Below, piece after piece: positions 38,940-50,089 of a DNA stretch of 64,000 nucleotides. The position numbers and the translations under genes were made by a program. Source of the stretch: Pseudomonas sp. RIT-PI-S. GTDB lineage: Bacteria; Pseudomonadota; Gammaproteobacteria; Pseudomonadales; Pseudomonadaceae. Every line of letters starts with the position of its first letter. The first letter of the stretch is position 1. Where the stretch lies: contig NZ_JANZKJ010000006.1 in assembly GCF_025642975.1 (NCBI RefSeq), positions 186,001 to 250,000 on the forward strand. Direction: 5' to 3'. Under the pieces are notes generated by a model. That model was not told the origin of the DNA and did no database searches. It worked only from the letters and a program-made list of their open reading frames with translations.

Positions 38940-40709
38940 ATGACATCAGCCCGGCCAAGCCGTGCGCCGCGCGCGCCCATGTGGGATACGCTCAAGGCCT
39001 ATAAAGGCATCCTGCTCAGCGTCGGTGCCTTTACCGCACTGATCAACGTGCTGATGCTGGTGCCCTCGATCTACATGCTGCAGGTGTACGACCGGGTGCT
39101 GTCGTCACAGAACGAAACCACCCTGGCCATGCTGACGGCGATGGTCGTCGGTTTCTTCGTATTCATCGGCCTGCTCGAAGCGGTGCGCAGCTTCGTGGTG
39201 ATCCGCATCGGCAGCGAGATGGAGCGCCGCCTCAACCTGCGGGTATACCAGGCCGCCTTCGAGCGCAACCTAGGCAGGGCCGAAGGCAGTGCCGCCCAGG
39301 CATTGGCGGACCTGACCCTGGTGCGCCAGTTCGCGACGGGCCCGGCCTTGTTCGCGTTTTTCGATGCCCCCTGGTTTCCGGTGTACCTGCTGGTCATTTT
39401 TGTGTTCAACCCTTGGCTCGGCCTGCTCGCCAGCGGCGGCGCAGTGCTGCTGGTGGTGCTGGCCTGGCTCAACGAAGCGCTTACGCGCAAGCCGCTGGCC
39501 GAAGCGGGCCACTTCTCCACGACCTCCAGCCAGCTGTCCGATAGCCATTTGAGCAACGCCGAAACCATCCAGGCGATGGGCATGCTGGCACCGCTGCGCC
39601 GGCGCTGGTTCGCGCTGCACGACCAGTACCTGGCGCGGCAGAACCGAGCCAGCGACACAGGCGCGGTGATCGGCTCATTGAGCAAGGCGGCGCGCCTGTG
39701 CCTGCAATCGCTGGTGCTGGGCCTGGGGGCCTTGCTGGTGATCGAAGGCCAGATCAGCGGCGGCATGATGATCGCCGGGTCGATCTTGATGGGCCGCGCC
39801 CTGGCACCTATCGACCAGGTGATCGCAGTGTGGAAACAGTGGAGTTCCGCGAGGCTCGCCTGGCAGCGCCTGGATGCCTTGCTGGTGGACCATCCCGAGC
39901 GCGCCACACCCATGCCACTGCCCGCGCCTACCGGGCAGATCAGCGTGGAGCAAGTCAGCGCAGCGCCTCCGGGCAGCAGAACGATCACCCTGCATCAGCT
40001 GGGGTTCGCCCTCAATGCCGGGGACGTGCTTGGGGTGCTGGGTGCCTCCGGTTCGGGCAAATCGACCCTGGCGCGCGTGCTGATCGGCGTATGGCAACCG
40101 CTGGCGGGTTCGGTGCGGTTGGACGGCGGCGAACTGCACCGCTGGGATCGCGAAGCGCTGGGCCAATATGTGGGCTATTTGCCCCAGGACATCGAATTAT
40201 TCAGCGGCACCATTGCCGAGAACATCTCGCGCTTTTCCGATGCCGACCCGCAAAAAGTCGTCGCGGCTGCACAGATGGCCGGCGTGCACGAAATGATCCT
40301 GCGCCTGCCACAGGGCTACGACACCCATCTCGGGGACGGTGGCAGCGGCCTCTCCGGCGGACAGAAGCAACGCATCGCACTGGCGCGGGCGCTGTATGGG
40401 GAGCCCAAGCTGGTGGTGCTGGACGAACCCAACTCCAACCTCGACACCAATGGTGAAGCCGCGCTGGCCAGCGCCATCGCGCAGCTCAAGGCACGCGGCT
40501 GCACCGTAGTGCTGATCACCCACCGCTCGGCGGTGCTCAACCAGGCCGACCGCCTGCTGGTGCTCAACGAAGGCCGCTTGCAGTTGTTCGGGCCCAGTGC
40601 CGATGTGATGAGGGCGCTGTCTGGCGCTTCGGCGGTGCCGGAACGCCCAACCGGGGTCAGCTTGAGCCGTCAATTCACCAGCGTGCAAGGAGGCCAGCGC
40701 CATGACTGA
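38940..40709 (+). CDS. aprD: Type I secretion ABC transporter AprD
   Basis: A 589-residue inner-membrane permease/ATPase of the AprD/PrtD family. About six N-terminal membrane helices (e.g. [20 protein letters not shown]) precede the nucleotide-binding domain. Walker A is [16 protein letters not shown] (near 370), the signature is [17 protein letters not shown], and Walker B is [12 protein letters not shown]. It powers AprA export with AprE and AprF. Its end overlaps aprE by eight bases. Confidence 0.95.
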   Translation: MTSARPSRAPRAPMWDTLKAYKGILLSVGAFTALINVLMLVPSIYMLQVYDRVLSSQNETTLAMLTAMVVGFFVFIGLLEAVRSFVVIRIGSEMERRLNLRVYQAAFERNLGRAEGSAAQALADLTLVRQFATGPALFAFFDAPWFPVYLLVIFVFNPWLGLLASGGAVLLVVLAWLNEALTRKPLAEAGHFSTTSSQLSDSHLSNAETIQAMGMLAPLRRRWFALHDQYLARQNRASDTGAVIGSLSKAARLCLQSLVLGLGALLVIEGQISGGMMIAGSILMGRALAPIDQVIAVWKQWSSARLAWQRLDALLVDHPERATPMPLPAPTGQISVEQVSAAPPGSRTITLHQLGFALNAGDVLGVLGASGSGKSTLARVLIGVWQPLAGSVRLDGGELHRWDREALGQYVGYLPQDIELFSGTIAENISRFSDADPQKVVAAAQMAGVHEMILRLPQGYDTHLGDGGSGLSGGQKQRIALARALYGEPKLVVLDEPNSNLDTNGEAALASAIAQLKARGCTVVLITHRSAVLNQADRLLVLNEGRLQLFGPSADVMRALSGASAVPERPTGVSLSRQFTSVQGGQRHD

Positions 40710-42006
40710 ACAGCGCATCCACAAAGAACGCAGTGCAGGCTTCTTCGTCGGCGTGGGCTGGTCGCTGGCATTGCTCGGCGCAGGCAGCTTTTTTGCCTGG
40801 GCGGCTTTAGCCCCACTGGACCAAGGCATCCCGGTGCAGGGCACGGTGGTGGTATCGGGCAAGCGCAAGGCAGTGCAGTCGGTGGATAACGGGGTGCTGA
40901 GCCGGATCATGGTGCGCGAGGGCCAGGCGGTGCGGCAGGGGCAACCGCTGTTTACCCTGGATCACACCCAGGTAGCGGCCGATGTGCAGTCGTTGCAGGC
41001 TCAGCAGCAACTGGCCCTGGCCAGCGTGGCGCGGCTGCAGGCCGAGCGAGATGGCAGCCGCCAGGTGATGTTCCCGCCGGTGCTGCTCAAGCAGGCGGAC
41101 CCGGGGGTGAACGAAGTGCTCGAAGGCCAGCGGCAATTGTTCAGCAGCCGCCGCCAAGCGTATGAAGGCGCCCAAGCGGGCATCCGCGCCAATATCGAAG
41201 GCGGGGTGGCGCAGCTGGCAGGTATGCGCCAGGCGCGGGTGGACCTGCAAGCGCAAGCCGATTCGTTGCGCCAGCAGCTGCAAAGCCTCAGCTCGCTGGC
41301 CGAGCGCGGCTATGTGGCGCGCAACCGCTTGCTCGACTACGGCCGGCAGCTGTCCCAGGTGCAACGCGACCTTGCGCAAAACGCAGGCGATACCGGGCGC
41401 ATCGCTCAACAGGTGGAGCAGTCGCGGCTCAGCCTGCAACAGGGGGTGGAGGAGTACCAGAAAGAAGTGCGCACGCAACTGGCCGACGCTCAACTGAAAA
41501 GCCAGACACTCGCGCAACAGCTGACCTCGGCGCAGTTCAGCCTTACCCACAGCGAGATCGACGCCCCTTCCGACGGCATCGCGGTAAACCTTGCGGTGCA
41601 CACCGAAGGCGCGGTGGTGCGCGCCGGGGAGTCGCTTGTGGAGATCGTGCCGCAAGGCGGCGGCCTGGAAGTCGAAGGCCACCTGCCGGTGCAAATGGTC
41701 GACAAGGTGAGCGAACAGCTGCCGGTGGACATCCTGTTCACCGCCTTCAACCAGAGCCGCACCCCGCGCGTGCCGGGCGCCGTCAGCCTGATCTCTGCCG
41801 ACCAGTTGCTCGACGAGCGCACGGGCCAGCCTTACTACGTGCTGCGCAGCAGCGTCAGCGACCAGGCCATGGCCAAGCTGCACGGGCTGGTGATCAAGCC
41901 TGGCATGCCGGCGCAGATGTTCGTGCGCACCGGCGAACGCTCCCTTCTCAATTACCTGTTCAAGCCCTTGATGGACCGCGCAGGGCTGGCGCTGACCGAG
42001 GAATAG
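40702..42006 (+). CDS. aprE: Type I secretion membrane-fusion protein AprE
   Basis: A 434-residue HlyD-family periplasmic adaptor. One N-terminal transmembrane helix ([20 protein letters not shown]) precedes a lipoyl/barrel half ([20 protein letters not shown]). A long Gln/Ala-rich coiled coil ([20 protein letters not shown]) follows, then the returning half ([20 protein letters not shown]). It bridges AprD and the outer-membrane channel AprF. Confidence 0.94.
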   Translation: MTEQRIHKERSAGFFVGVGWSLALLGAGSFFAWAALAPLDQGIPVQGTVVVSGKRKAVQSVDNGVLSRIMVREGQAVRQGQPLFTLDHTQVAADVQSLQAQQQLALASVARLQAERDGSRQVMFPPVLLKQADPGVNEVLEGQRQLFSSRRQAYEGAQAGIRANIEGGVAQLAGMRQARVDLQAQADSLRQQLQSLSSLAERGYVARNRLLDYGRQLSQVQRDLAQNAGDTGRIAQQVEQSRLSLQQGVEEYQKEVRTQLADAQLKSQTLAQQLTSAQFSLTHSEIDAPSDGIAVNLAVHTEGAVVRAGESLVEIVPQGGGLEVEGHLPVQMVDKVSEQLPVDILFTAFNQSRTPRVPGAVSLISADQLLDERTGQPYYVLRSSVSDQAMAKLHGLVIKPGMPAQMFVRTGERSLLNYLFKPLMDRAGLALTEE

Positions 42007-42007
42007 G

Positions 42008-43351
42008 ATGTTTCGGTACATGAAAACGTGGCTATGGATGCTGCTGTGGATGTTTGCCGTCCCCCAGGCACAGGCGCTGGGGTTATTCGAAGTGTACGAA
42101 CAAGCCCTGCGCAACGACCCGGTGTTTCTCGGCGCGCTGAAGGAGCGCGACGCAGGCCTGGAGAACCGCAACATTGGCCGCGCGGGTTTATTGCCGCGGG
42201 CCTCGTGGAGCTACAACAAAGGGCGCAACGACTCCGAAGCCACTTACAAGAGCGAGAACCGGCCCAACAGCCAGGAAGACCGCCACTACAACAGCTATGG
42301 CTCCACCCTGACCGTGCAACAGCCGCTGTTCGACTACGAGGCCTACGCCAATTACCGCAAGGGCGTGGCCCAGGCACTGTTCGCCGACCAGGCCTTCCGC
42401 GGTAAAAGCCAGGAGCTGCTGGTGCGGGTGTTGAGCGCCTATAGCCAGGCGCTGTTCACCCGCGACCAGATCGAAATTGCCCAGGCGAAAAAGAAGGCCT
42501 TCGAGCAGCAATTCCAGCAAAACCGGCAGTTGTTCGATCAGGGCGAGGGCACCCACACGGATATTCTGGAGGCTGAGTCCCGTTATGAGCTGGCCGGGGC
42601 CGAGGAGATCGAAGCACAGAACGAGCAGGACGCCGCCTTGCGCGAACTCGGCGCGCTGATTGGCGTGGCCCAGGTGAACATCGATGACCTGGCCCCGCTG
42701 CGAGTCCCCTTCCACTTCCTGACGCTAACCCCGGGCACGTACGAGGCCTGGCATAGCCTGGCCCTGAGCGAAAACCCCGAATTGGCGTCGCAGCGCGAGC
42801 TGCTTGAAGTCGCCCAGCAGGAAGTGCAACGCAACCGTGCCGGGCACCTGCCGAAAGTGAACGCCTATGCAACGGTGCGCAGCATGGAATCGGACAGCGG
42901 CAACACTTACAACCAACGCTACGACACCAACACCATCGGGGTAGAAATCAGCCTGCCGTTGTATGCCGGTGGCGGTATGAGTGCCTCTACCCGCCAGGCG
43001 AGCCGCGGCCTGGAGCAGGCTGAATACGAGCTGGAAGGCAAAACCCGAGAAACCCTGATCCAGCTGCGCCGGCAGTTCAACGCCTGCGCCACCGGTGTGC
43101 AGAAGATCCGCGCCTATGAGAAGGCACTGGCCTCGGCCGAGGCCTTGGTTGTCTCCACGCGCTACAGCATCGCCGGCGGCGAACGGGTTAACCTCGACGC
43201 CCTGAATGCCGAACAGCAGCTGTACAGCACCCGGCAAGACCTGGCCAAAGCGCGTTATGACTACTTGATGGCGTGGATCAAGCTGCACTACTACGCAGGT
43301 ACTTTGAGCGACGTACAACTGGGGACTGTGGACGAGGCGTTCTCGAGATAA
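42008..43351 (+). CDS. aprF: Type I secretion outer-membrane channel AprF
   Basis: A 447-residue TolC-family protein. A signal peptide (WLWMLLWMFAVPQAQA) precedes typical phrases of the repeated outer-membrane-factor domain: GLFEVYEQALRNDPVFLGAL, SYNKGRNDSE, and GVEISLPLYAGGGMSAST for the second half. NLDALNAEQQLYSTRQDLAK at the C-terminal helix is diagnostic. It is one base downstream of aprE and completes the exporter. Confidence 0.94.
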   Translation: MFRYMKTWLWMLLWMFAVPQAQALGLFEVYEQALRNDPVFLGALKERDAGLENRNIGRAGLLPRASWSYNKGRNDSEATYKSENRPNSQEDRHYNSYGSTLTVQQPLFDYEAYANYRKGVAQALFADQAFRGKSQELLVRVLSAYSQALFTRDQIEIAQAKKKAFEQQFQQNRQLFDQGEGTHTDILEAESRYELAGAEEIEAQNEQDAALRELGALIGVAQVNIDDLAPLRVPFHFLTLTPGTYEAWHSLALSENPELASQRELLEVAQQEVQRNRAGHLPKVNAYATVRSMESDSGNTYNQRYDTNTIGVEISLPLYAGGGMSASTRQASRGLEQAEYELEGKTRETLIQLRRQFNACATGVQKIRAYEKALASAEALVVSTRYSIAGGERVNLDALNAEQQLYSTRQDLAKARYDYLMAWIKLHYYAGTLSDVQLGTVDEAFSR

Positions 43352-43459
43352 GCAAGCGCGGGGGCTGAGCCGCAAAAACAGCAGCCAACTGCACCTATAA
43401 ACCTGGATCGGCCCCATGATAGAAACCACTTCCTGCCCAAGCCTTCCCAGGACCTGCGT

Positions 43460-43936
43460 ATGCCTGCCACTGAATCACGCCCACCCTTTCCACCGTTCAA
43501 TGCCCAAACCGCCGTGCAAAAGGTGCGGGCCGCCGAGGACGGTTGGAACAGCCGCGACCCGCAAAAGGTCGCCCTGGCCTACACCCCGGATACCTACTGG
43601 CGCAACCGCGCCGAATTCGTCAACGGCCGTGCGGCGGTGGAGGCTTTCCTCACGCGCAAATGGGCGCGCGAGCTGGAGTACCGGCTGATCAAGGAACTCT
43701 GGGCCTTCACCGACGACCGCATCGCTGTGCGCTTCGCCTATGAATGGCGCGACGATTCAGGCAACTGGTTCCGCTCCTACGGCAATGAAAACTGGGTGTT
43801 CGATGACAACGGCCTGATGCGGCAGCGCTTCGCCTGCATCAACGACCTGCCGATCGACGCTCGCGAGCGGCTGTTCCACTGGCCGCAGGGGCGCCGGCCA
43901 GATGACCACCCTGGGCTGAGTGAGCTGGGGTTGTAG
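43460..43936 (+). CDS. NTF2-like (DUF1348) protein
   Basis: A 158-residue soluble protein of the nuclear-transport-factor-2 fold, DUF1348 type. Conserved phrases are [56 protein letters not shown] and [20 protein letters not shown], followed by [10 protein letters not shown]. The cone-shaped fold often binds small molecules; no catalytic set is evident. It lies 108 bases after aprF and appears a separate unit. Confidence 0.85.
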   Translation: MPATESRPPFPPFNAQTAVQKVRAAEDGWNSRDPQKVALAYTPDTYWRNRAEFVNGRAAVEAFLTRKWARELEYRLIKELWAFTDDRIAVRFAYEWRDDSGNWFRSYGNENWVFDDNGLMRQRFACINDLPIDARERLFHWPQGRRPDDHPGLSELGL

Positions 43937-43989
43937 CCCACCCGCTCCTATGCGCAGAGAGTTGGCGTCTACACCGATTTCATCCCATC

Positions 43990-44222
43990 TGTAGGAAGTC
44001 CCAGGGTTGCCCGCAGGCGCCAACCCACAGCAGCGCGGCTTGCCTACGACAGGCGTTACACGGTGCTGCGTCTGGTCGCGGGCAAGCCCGGCTGCTGCGG
44101 CACTGGTGTGTAGGAAACTCCAGGGTTGCCCGCAGGCGCCAACCCGCAGCAGCGCGGCTTGCCGGCGGCAGGCGTTCACGGTGCTGCGTCTGCCCGCCGG
44201 CAAGCTCGGCGGCTGCGGCCTT
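43990..44222. repeat. Two tandem copies (B and C) of the ~115-bp inverted-repeat element
   Basis: Copy B starts near 43990 and copy C near 44109, 119 bases apart and largely identical: TGTAGGAA, CCAGGGTTGCCCGCAGGCGC, CAGCAGCGCGGCTTGCC, CAGGCGTT, CGGTGCTGCGTCTG, GGCAAGC, GGCTGCGGC. Both are related to 14814-14927. The arms GCAGCGCGGCTTGCC and GGCAAGCCCGGCTGC form an imperfect inverted repeat. The rest of this 382-base gap shows nothing else. Confidence 0.85.
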
Positions 44223-44318
44223 GGTGCTGTAGCCGCTGGCGCCAACGTGCGAACCCACACAACACCTCATCGCCCAGCGCAGGCACAGCCTGGCATCTGC
44301 ACCGAATTCACCGGCGAA

Positions 44319-45341
44319 TCAGGTAGCCAGGTAACGCTGATAGAACTCCAAGGTCGCTAGGTTCTTGTCCTTGGCTTCGAACATGATGTCGAAGCGGTCA
44401 AGAAAGCGCAGAGCGTATTCGTTGGTGCAGTGGTTCCACATGCGCGCGCTGTGCAAGTACAGGTCCCGCTTGTTCACCTTCTGCAACAGCGCAGGCATCT
44501 CCAACGGGGCATCCGCGCTGAACCCCAGGGTTTGCAGATGCTCTGGCGGCTGCGAGTAATGCATCACCGGGCGCACCCCGCGCCAGCTGTCGACGATGCG
44601 AGCTACCCGGGGATCGTCCGGGGCGATATAGGTGCCCTCGTTGATCCAGCAATGGTGGATGTCCAGCACCACGGGCGCGAGGTCGGCAAGGCCCAGGCAG
44701 TCATCCACGCCGTAGGTCTTTTCTTCGTTCTCGAAGGTAATGGTGTTGCGCGCCACCTCCGACAGCCGTGGCCAGGCCGCCCTGATCCCTTCGGCACCCA
44801 GGCGCCCAGCGATGTGTACATTGCATTTGAAATCCTGGAAGCGCACGCCGTAGCCCATCATGCGGATCATATCGGCGTGGTACTCGAACTCCGCCACGCT
44901 GTTGTCCACTACCCCCGGTTTATCAGACCCCAGCACGCAATATTGCCCGGGGTGGAACGACAGCCGTATGCCAACGCCCCGGGCCAGGTCGCCGAGCTCG
45001 GCGAAGCGCGTTTGCAAACGCGCCTGCACGGCTGGGTCGTGATAGATGGGCGCCACTTGGGGATGGCTGTACAACGGCAGCAGGTCGCTGCTCAGGCGTA
45101 ACATGTGCAGCGTAGGCGGGAGCTGCGCCACATAAGCCAGCAGCCGCAACTGGGCGTCGAGGTTGTGCTCCACCAGCTGCAACAGCTTATCGCGCGCGAC
45201 CTTCACGCTGACGCTGTTGATCCAGCGCAGCGTCGTGGTGCGCGGGTTGAAGGTCTTTTCGATCGCCTCGAGTTCTTTTAGCGCCAAGCTGCGCAGGGGG
45301 TGGCGATACATGCAGGCAAAACCCAGGCGTGCCTCGCTCAT
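44319..45341 (-). CDS. uvsE: UV damage endonuclease UvsE/UvdE
   Basis: A 340-residue TIM-barrel endonuclease that nicks DNA beside UV photoproducts and other lesions, giving an alternative to nucleotide excision repair. [35 protein letters not shown] strands, [20 protein letters not shown] and [20 protein letters not shown] supply the His/Glu/Asp metal ligands of the family. It complements the photolyase encoded at 20 kb. Its ATG overlaps the cupin stop by four bases. Confidence 0.93.
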   Translation of the reverse strand: MSEARLGFACMYRHPLRSLALKELEAIEKTFNPRTTTLRWINSVSVKVARDKLLQLVEHNLDAQLRLLAYVAQLPPTLHMLRLSSDLLPLYSHPQVAPIYHDPAVQARLQTRFAELGDLARGVGIRLSFHPGQYCVLGSDKPGVVDNSVAEFEYHADMIRMMGYGVRFQDFKCNVHIAGRLGAEGIRAAWPRLSEVARNTITFENEEKTYGVDDCLGLADLAPVVLDIHHCWINEGTYIAPDDPRVARIVDSWRGVRPVMHYSQPPEHLQTLGFSADAPLEMPALLQKVNKRDLYLHSARMWNHCTNEYALRFLDRFDIMFEAKDKNLATLEFYQRYLAT

Positions 45342-45928
45342 GCGTCAGCCCGCCACAGCCGATGGAACGGCCCTAGGGCGCCGAATACGGGATCGGAAGG
45401 CGGATAAGGCGCCTGCTCGATGGCCTCAATCTGCTCGGCGGTCGGGGCTTGCCGGCAAATGTCGAAGCCGGCCCCGGAGGGGTAGGCGCCAACAACCAGA
45501 AAGTCCTCGCTGGCGCTGAGTTGGCAGTGCCCGGTGCCGGCGGGTAACAAGGCCACATCGCCTGCCTGCACGGTCACCTCGTAGCCCTCCGGCCCACCCA
45601 GCACCAGGCGGGCGCTGCCGGTGGCGAAGCCGAGTACCTCGTGGGCGGTGGAATGGTAATGGTGGTAGTCGAACACGCCGTCGCGCCACTGGGCAGGCCA
45701 GTGATTGACCCCGAACAATTGCTCGAAGGCAGACGCCGGATCGCTCATCTGTTGCAACACCTGGCGATAGAGGATGACCGGCAACTGGGGGTTGTTGGGC
45801 ACCCAGCCGTTGCGATCGAGGCGCACCGCCTCGACCTTCGCCAATGTGCCGTCAGCGAGCATCGGCAACGTGCCGACACTGAGGCGGACGTCCAGCGGAT
45901 GAATGAAGGGCTTAGCGGAATGGGCCAT
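45338..45928 (-). CDS. Cupin domain protein
   Basis: A 196-residue single-domain cupin. The motif 1 region [20 protein letters not shown] holds the His/His/Glu metal set, and the motif 2 region is [15 protein letters not shown]. The C-terminal end ([20 protein letters not shown]) resembles cupins of unknown role. GGAG lies ten bases before the ATG at 45928; upstream in-frame sequence belongs to no homologue. The ATGA overlap couples it to uvsE, an unusual pairing of unknown meaning. Confidence 0.82.
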   Translation of the reverse strand: MAHSAKPFIHPLDVRLSVGTLPMLADGTLAKVEAVRLDRNGWVPNNPQLPVILYRQVLQQMSDPASAFEQLFGVNHWPAQWRDGVFDYHHYHSTAHEVLGFATGSARLVLGGPEGYEVTVQAGDVALLPAGTGHCQLSASEDFLVVGAYPSGAGFDICRQAPTAEQIEAIEQAPYPPSDPVFGALGPFHRLWRADA

Positions 45929-45986
45929 GGCGCTCTCCTGGCACAGGGGGTTACCTGTGGACAGCAGAACGCCGTGGCCTATCAAT

Positions 45987-48900
45987 TCACGCTTGCCGTT
46001 GAAGCTCCAGCAGCACCTCCAACGGGTGGCGCAGCTCGCGGTCGGCCAGGCGCTTGGTCTGGCTGCGGCACGAATATCCCGTGGCCAGCGCTTCACCTTG
46101 CTCGTCCGCGGCGGTTGCGACCTGCGCGGCCCAGGATTGCCCGAAGATCGTTCGCGAGCTGTCCTGGTTGCGTGCCTCGTGGCCATAGGTGCCAGACATC
46201 CCGCAGCAGCCGGTGGCCTGGGTCGCCAGGGTCAGGCCGGCCCGGTTGAAGAGCGTTTCCCACTGCTTGGTGCTGGCCGGGGCGTTGGTTTTTTCCGTGC
46301 AGTGCGCCAGCAGCCGATACCGCGTGGGCGCGGTGGCCTTGAGGGTGTCCGGCAGCGCGTCGAGCAGCCATTCCTGGGGCAGCTCGACCTTGGGCGACTG
46401 AGCGATGCCCGGCACCTTGGCGTACTCCTGGCGGTACACCAGGGTCATGGCCGGGTCCAGCCCCACCATGCGCACGCCGAAGGCGCTAAGCGCCTGCAGC
46501 TGGCTGGCGTTACGGATCGCCGCCTTGTTGAACGCACGCAAGAAGCCCTGCACATGCAACGGCTTGCCGTTGGCGAAGAACGGCGCCAGGTACACCTGGT
46601 ACCCCAGGCGTGACATCAGCTCGATCAGCTTGGCCAGCAAGGGCGTTTCGAAATACCGGGTGAAGGCGTCCTGCACCAGGATCACGCTGCGCGCCCGCTG
46701 CGCCTCGGAAAGGCCGATCAGCCGCGCCGCAGTGGCGGGCTGCACGCCCCAGCGGTTGAGGCTGGCGTGGAAGTTGAAGCGGCTGAGCAAGGGGCTGTCC
46801 ACCATGCCGACCTGCCGTTGCAGCAGGCCTTTCACCAGCGGCGCGTTCATCAGGCCGTTGTACAGCCCGGGCAGCCGAGCCAGGTAGGGGATGGTGAACT
46901 CCAGCGAGCCGATCAGGTAATCCCTGGCCGGGCGCAGGTAGCGGGTGTGGTACAGCTCCAGGAAGCGCGAGCGGAACTCCGGTACGTTGACCTTCACCGG
47001 GCACTGCCCCGCGCAGGATTTACACGCCAGGCAACCGGCCATGGCGTCGTACACCTCGTGGGAGAAGTCTGCCTGGCCGGCTGTTTTACCCCGGCTGTTG
47101 CGCCAGCGTTGCGGCAGGGTGTGCCAGAAGCCTGGCTGGCGCTGGGCCGGGGCAAGCACATCGACCCCCGCCTCGCCTTGCAGGCGTAACCATTCGCGTA
47201 CCAGCGAGGCGCGCCCCTTGGGCGATTGCGAGCGCTGCCGGGTCGCCTTCCAGGACGGGCACATGGCGTCGTTGGGGTCATAGTTGTAACAGGCGCCGTT
47301 GCCGTTGCAGTGCATGGCGGTGCCGTAGCTCTGCCACACGCGCTCGTCGATGGTCCGGTCCAGGTCCCCACGCAGGGTCACCTCGTCGACCCGCAGCAGC
47401 GTTTCGCGGCTCTCGAGGGGGGTGCAGATCTTCCCGGGGTTGAGCTGGTTGTGCGGGTCGAACGCGGCCTTGAGCGCTTGCAGTGACGGGTACAGTTCGC
47501 CGAAGAATGCCGGCACGTATTCGGAACGCACACCCTTGCCGTGCTCGCCCCAAAGCAGGCCGCCGTACTTCTGCGTCAGCGCCGCGACCGCATCGGAGAT
47601 CGGCCGCACCAGCGCCGCCTGGGCGGGGTCTTTCATGTCCAGTGCCGGGCGCACGTGCAGCACACCAGCGTCCACGTGGCCGAACATGCCATAAGCCAGG
47701 CCATGACCATCGAGCAGCGCGCGGAATTCGGCGATGTAGTCCGCCAGCTGCTCAGGTGGTACCGCGGTGTCTTCCACGAACGGCTGCGGGCGAATCTCGC
47801 CGTCCACGTTCCCCAGCAGGCCCACGGAGCGCTTGCGCATGGTGTACACCCGGTTCACCGCCTCGTTGCCGGCGGCCAGGGTATGGCCTAGGCGCTCCAC
47901 GCTGTGGTCGGCATGCAGGTGCGCCACGAATGCGCTTACCCGCTGCTCCACCTCGGCGGGCTCATCGCCGGAAAACTCCACCAGGTTGATGCCCAGCGTC
48001 GGCCGGTCGGGGTCCGCGGGGAAATACTCGGCCACGGCGTGCCAGACGATGTCCTTCATCGCCAGCAACAGCACCTTGGAGTCCACGGTTTCGATGGACA
48101 GCGGGTTGTGCTGGATCAACGCGCGGGCATCGCGCAGGGCATCCATGAAGCTGGCGTAACGAACGTTGACCAGCACTGAGTACTTGGGGATGGGCAGCAC
48201 ATTGAGCTTGGCCTCGACCACGAACCCCAGCGAGCCTTCGGCGCCACACAACACGCTGTTGAGGTTGAAGCGGCCGTCTGCCTCACGCAGGTGGGCCAGG
48301 TCATACCCGGTGAGGCAGCGGTTGAGCTTAGGGAAACGCGCTGCGATCAATTCGGCCTGGGTGGCATTGATATGGCGAGCGGTGCGATACACCTCGCCGA
48401 CCCGGTCCTGCCGGGCGCATTGGCGGTCCAGCTCGGCCTCGTCCAGGGGTTGGCTATGGACTGCTTCTCCGCCCAGCAGCAGCGAATGCAGCTCCAACAC
48501 ATGATCGCGGGTTTTGCCGTAGGTGCAGCTGCCCTGGCCACTGGCATCGGTATTGATCATGCCGCCGATGGTGGCGCGGTTCGAAGTGGACAACTCTGGG
48601 GCGAAGAACAGCCCGTGTGGCTTGAGCGCGGCGTTGAGCTGATCCTTGACCACGCCGGCCTGAACCCGCACCCAACGGCCATCCACGTCGATTTCCAGGA
48701 TGCGGTTCATGTGCCGCGACAGGTCGACGACGATGCCGTCGGTCAACGACTGGCCGTTGGTGCCAGTGCCACCACCACGTGGGGTCAGCTTGATACCGGT
48801 ATAGGCGGGCTCGGCCATCAGCCGGGCCACCTTGGCTACGTCGCTGGCGTCACGCGGGAACACCGCCGCCTGCGGCAAGCGCTGGTAGATGGAGTTATCG

Positions 48901-49025
48901 GTGGCGAGCACGGTGCGGCTGGCGTAATCCGCGCTGATCTCACCCTTGAAACCGCTGGCTTGCAGGGCCACGAGAAAATCACGGTAGTCGGCCTTCACGG
49001 CGGCCGGGTGCAGCTGGGCGATCAT
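45987..49025 (-). CDS. ydiJ: YdiJ-type FAD/FeS D-2-hydroxyacid dehydrogenase
   Basis: A 1012-residue fusion. The N-terminal FAD-binding (PCMH) half includes [20 protein letters not shown] and [20 protein letters not shown]. Its FAD-oxidase C domain includes [21 protein letters not shown] ferredoxin-like part follows with [20 protein letters not shown], then a CCG domain ending [19 protein letters not shown]. Length and block order match E. coli YdiJ, a D-2-hydroxyglutarate-type dehydrogenase. GAGG precedes the ATG at 49025. Divergent from a LysR gene that may control it. Confidence 0.92.
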   Translation of the reverse strand: MIAQLHPAAVKADYRDFLVALQASGFKGEISADYASRTVLATDNSIYQRLPQAAVFPRDASDVAKVARLMAEPAYTGIKLTPRGGGTGTNGQSLTDGIVVDLSRHMNRILEIDVDGRWVRVQAGVVKDQLNAALKPHGLFFAPELSTSNRATIGGMINTDASGQGSCTYGKTRDHVLELHSLLLGGEAVHSQPLDEAELDRQCARQDRVGEVYRTARHINATQAELIAARFPKLNRCLTGYDLAHLREADGRFNLNSVLCGAEGSLGFVVEAKLNVLPIPKYSVLVNVRYASFMDALRDARALIQHNPLSIETVDSKVLLLAMKDIVWHAVAEYFPADPDRPTLGINLVEFSGDEPAEVEQRVSAFVAHLHADHSVERLGHTLAAGNEAVNRVYTMRKRSVGLLGNVDGEIRPQPFVEDTAVPPEQLADYIAEFRALLDGHGLAYGMFGHVDAGVLHVRPALDMKDPAQAALVRPISDAVAALTQKYGGLLWGEHGKGVRSEYVPAFFGELYPSLQALKAAFDPHNQLNPGKICTPLESRETLLRVDEVTLRGDLDRTIDERVWQSYGTAMHCNGNGACYNYDPNDAMCPSWKATRQRSQSPKGRASLVREWLRLQGEAGVDVLAPAQRQPGFWHTLPQRWRNSRGKTAGQADFSHEVYDAMAGCLACKSCAGQCPVKVNVPEFRSRFLELYHTRYLRPARDYLIGSLEFTIPYLARLPGLYNGLMNAPLVKGLLQRQVGMVDSPLLSRFNFHASLNRWGVQPATAARLIGLSEAQRARSVILVQDAFTRYFETPLLAKLIELMSRLGYQVYLAPFFANGKPLHVQGFLRAFNKAAIRNASQLQALSAFGVRMVGLDPAMTLVYRQEYAKVPGIAQSPKVELPQEWLLDALPDTLKATAPTRYRLLAHCTEKTNAPASTKQWETLFNRAGLTLATQATGCCGMSGTYGHEARNQDSSRTIFGQSWAAQVATAADEQGEALATGYSCRSQTKRLADRELRHPLEVLLELQRQA

Positions 49026-49178
49026 GGTCGATGCCTCGTTATGGTCTGGGGCAGCCACGCGATACGCTTGCGTTTCCCGCATGGGTACGCAAGCCTAGGC
49101 GCAGGAGTGGTGCCATATTCGCCGGGGACCGCTTCAATCACAAACGGATATTCGGCGCCCTATTGATGACTTTGTTGA

Positions 49179-50063
49179 ATGAATCACCGCCGCCTTACCC
49201 CATCCATGTCCTTGCTGCTGGCGTTCGAGGCGGCGGCGCGGCATGAGAGCTACACCCGCGCCGCGCAGGAGCTGTCGCTGACCCAAAGCGCGGTCAGCCG
49301 GCAGGTTCAGGCGCTGGAGCAGCTGCTGGGCCTTACGCTCTTTCGCCGCGAGGGCCGGCAGGTGCAGCTCACGGACGTGGGCCGGCTATACCAGCGCGAG
49401 CTAAGCGAGGCCCTGGGGCACATTCGCAGCGCCACCCTGCAGGCGCTGGCGTTCCAGTCCGGCGTTGGCACGCTGCGCCTGGCGACCCTGCCCACTTTCG
49501 GCTCCAAGTGGCTGCTGCCGCGGTTGCAGGATTTCTACCGGGCCCACCCAGGGATGATGGTGCACATCCACTCACGCATCGAAGCCGTCGACTTCGCCAC
49601 CAGCGAGATCGATGCCGCCATCGCCGTGGGTAGCGGGCAGGTGCCAGGGATGGTCTGCCATCGGCTGCATGCCGAACAATTGGTGGTCATCCTGGGGCCG
49701 GACGACGCCCGCGCGCTGGGCGAGCTGACCCCTGAGCGGATCGCCCGCCAGGCGCTGTTGAATGTGGCCAGTAACCCCCATGCCTGGGCCGAATGGTTCA
49801 GCCAATATGGCCTGCCCCACCGCGCCATGCGCCTGGGGCCAAGCTTCGAACTCACCTCGCACCTGATCCAGGCGGTGCGCGCCGGGATTGGCGTGGGCCT
49901 GGTGCCGCGCGTGCTGGTCGAGGACGAGCTAGCCAGCGGGGAGCTGGTCAGCACCGGCGAGCCGGTCGCCAGCAAGCGCAGCTATTACCTGGTGTACCCC
50001 GAACGCAACGAAGCCCTGCCATCTCTGCGGGCGTTTCGCCAGTGGTTGCTGGGGCAGGTGTAG
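49179..50063 (+). CDS. LysR-family transcriptional regulator
   Basis: A 294-residue LTTR. The N-terminal winged helix-turn-helix is LLAFEAAARHESYTRAAQEL followed by SLTQSAVSRQVQALEQLLGL. The C-terminal effector domain has LRLATLPTFGSKWLLPRLQD and GIGVGLVPRVLVEDELASGE. Of the two nearby starts, MNHRRLTPSMSLLL at 49179 is used; the internal Met is an alternative. Divergence from ydiJ with 153 bases between suggests it regulates that gene (inference). Effector unknown. Confidence 0.9.
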   Translation: MNHRRLTPSMSLLLAFEAAARHESYTRAAQELSLTQSAVSRQVQALEQLLGLTLFRREGRQVQLTDVGRLYQRELSEALGHIRSATLQALAFQSGVGTLRLATLPTFGSKWLLPRLQDFYRAHPGMMVHIHSRIEAVDFATSEIDAAIAVGSGQVPGMVCHRLHAEQLVVILGPDDARALGELTPERIARQALLNVASNPHAWAEWFSQYGLPHRAMRLGPSFELTSHLIQAVRAGIGVGLVPRVLVEDELASGELVSTGEPVASKRSYYLVYPERNEALPSLRAFRQWLLGQV

Positions 50064-50089
50064 CTGAAGAACCGCATTCGCCGCAGGTT

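Noticed and set aside
40807..42174. Minus-strand open frame opposite aprE
   Set aside because: Shadow of the aprE reading frame.
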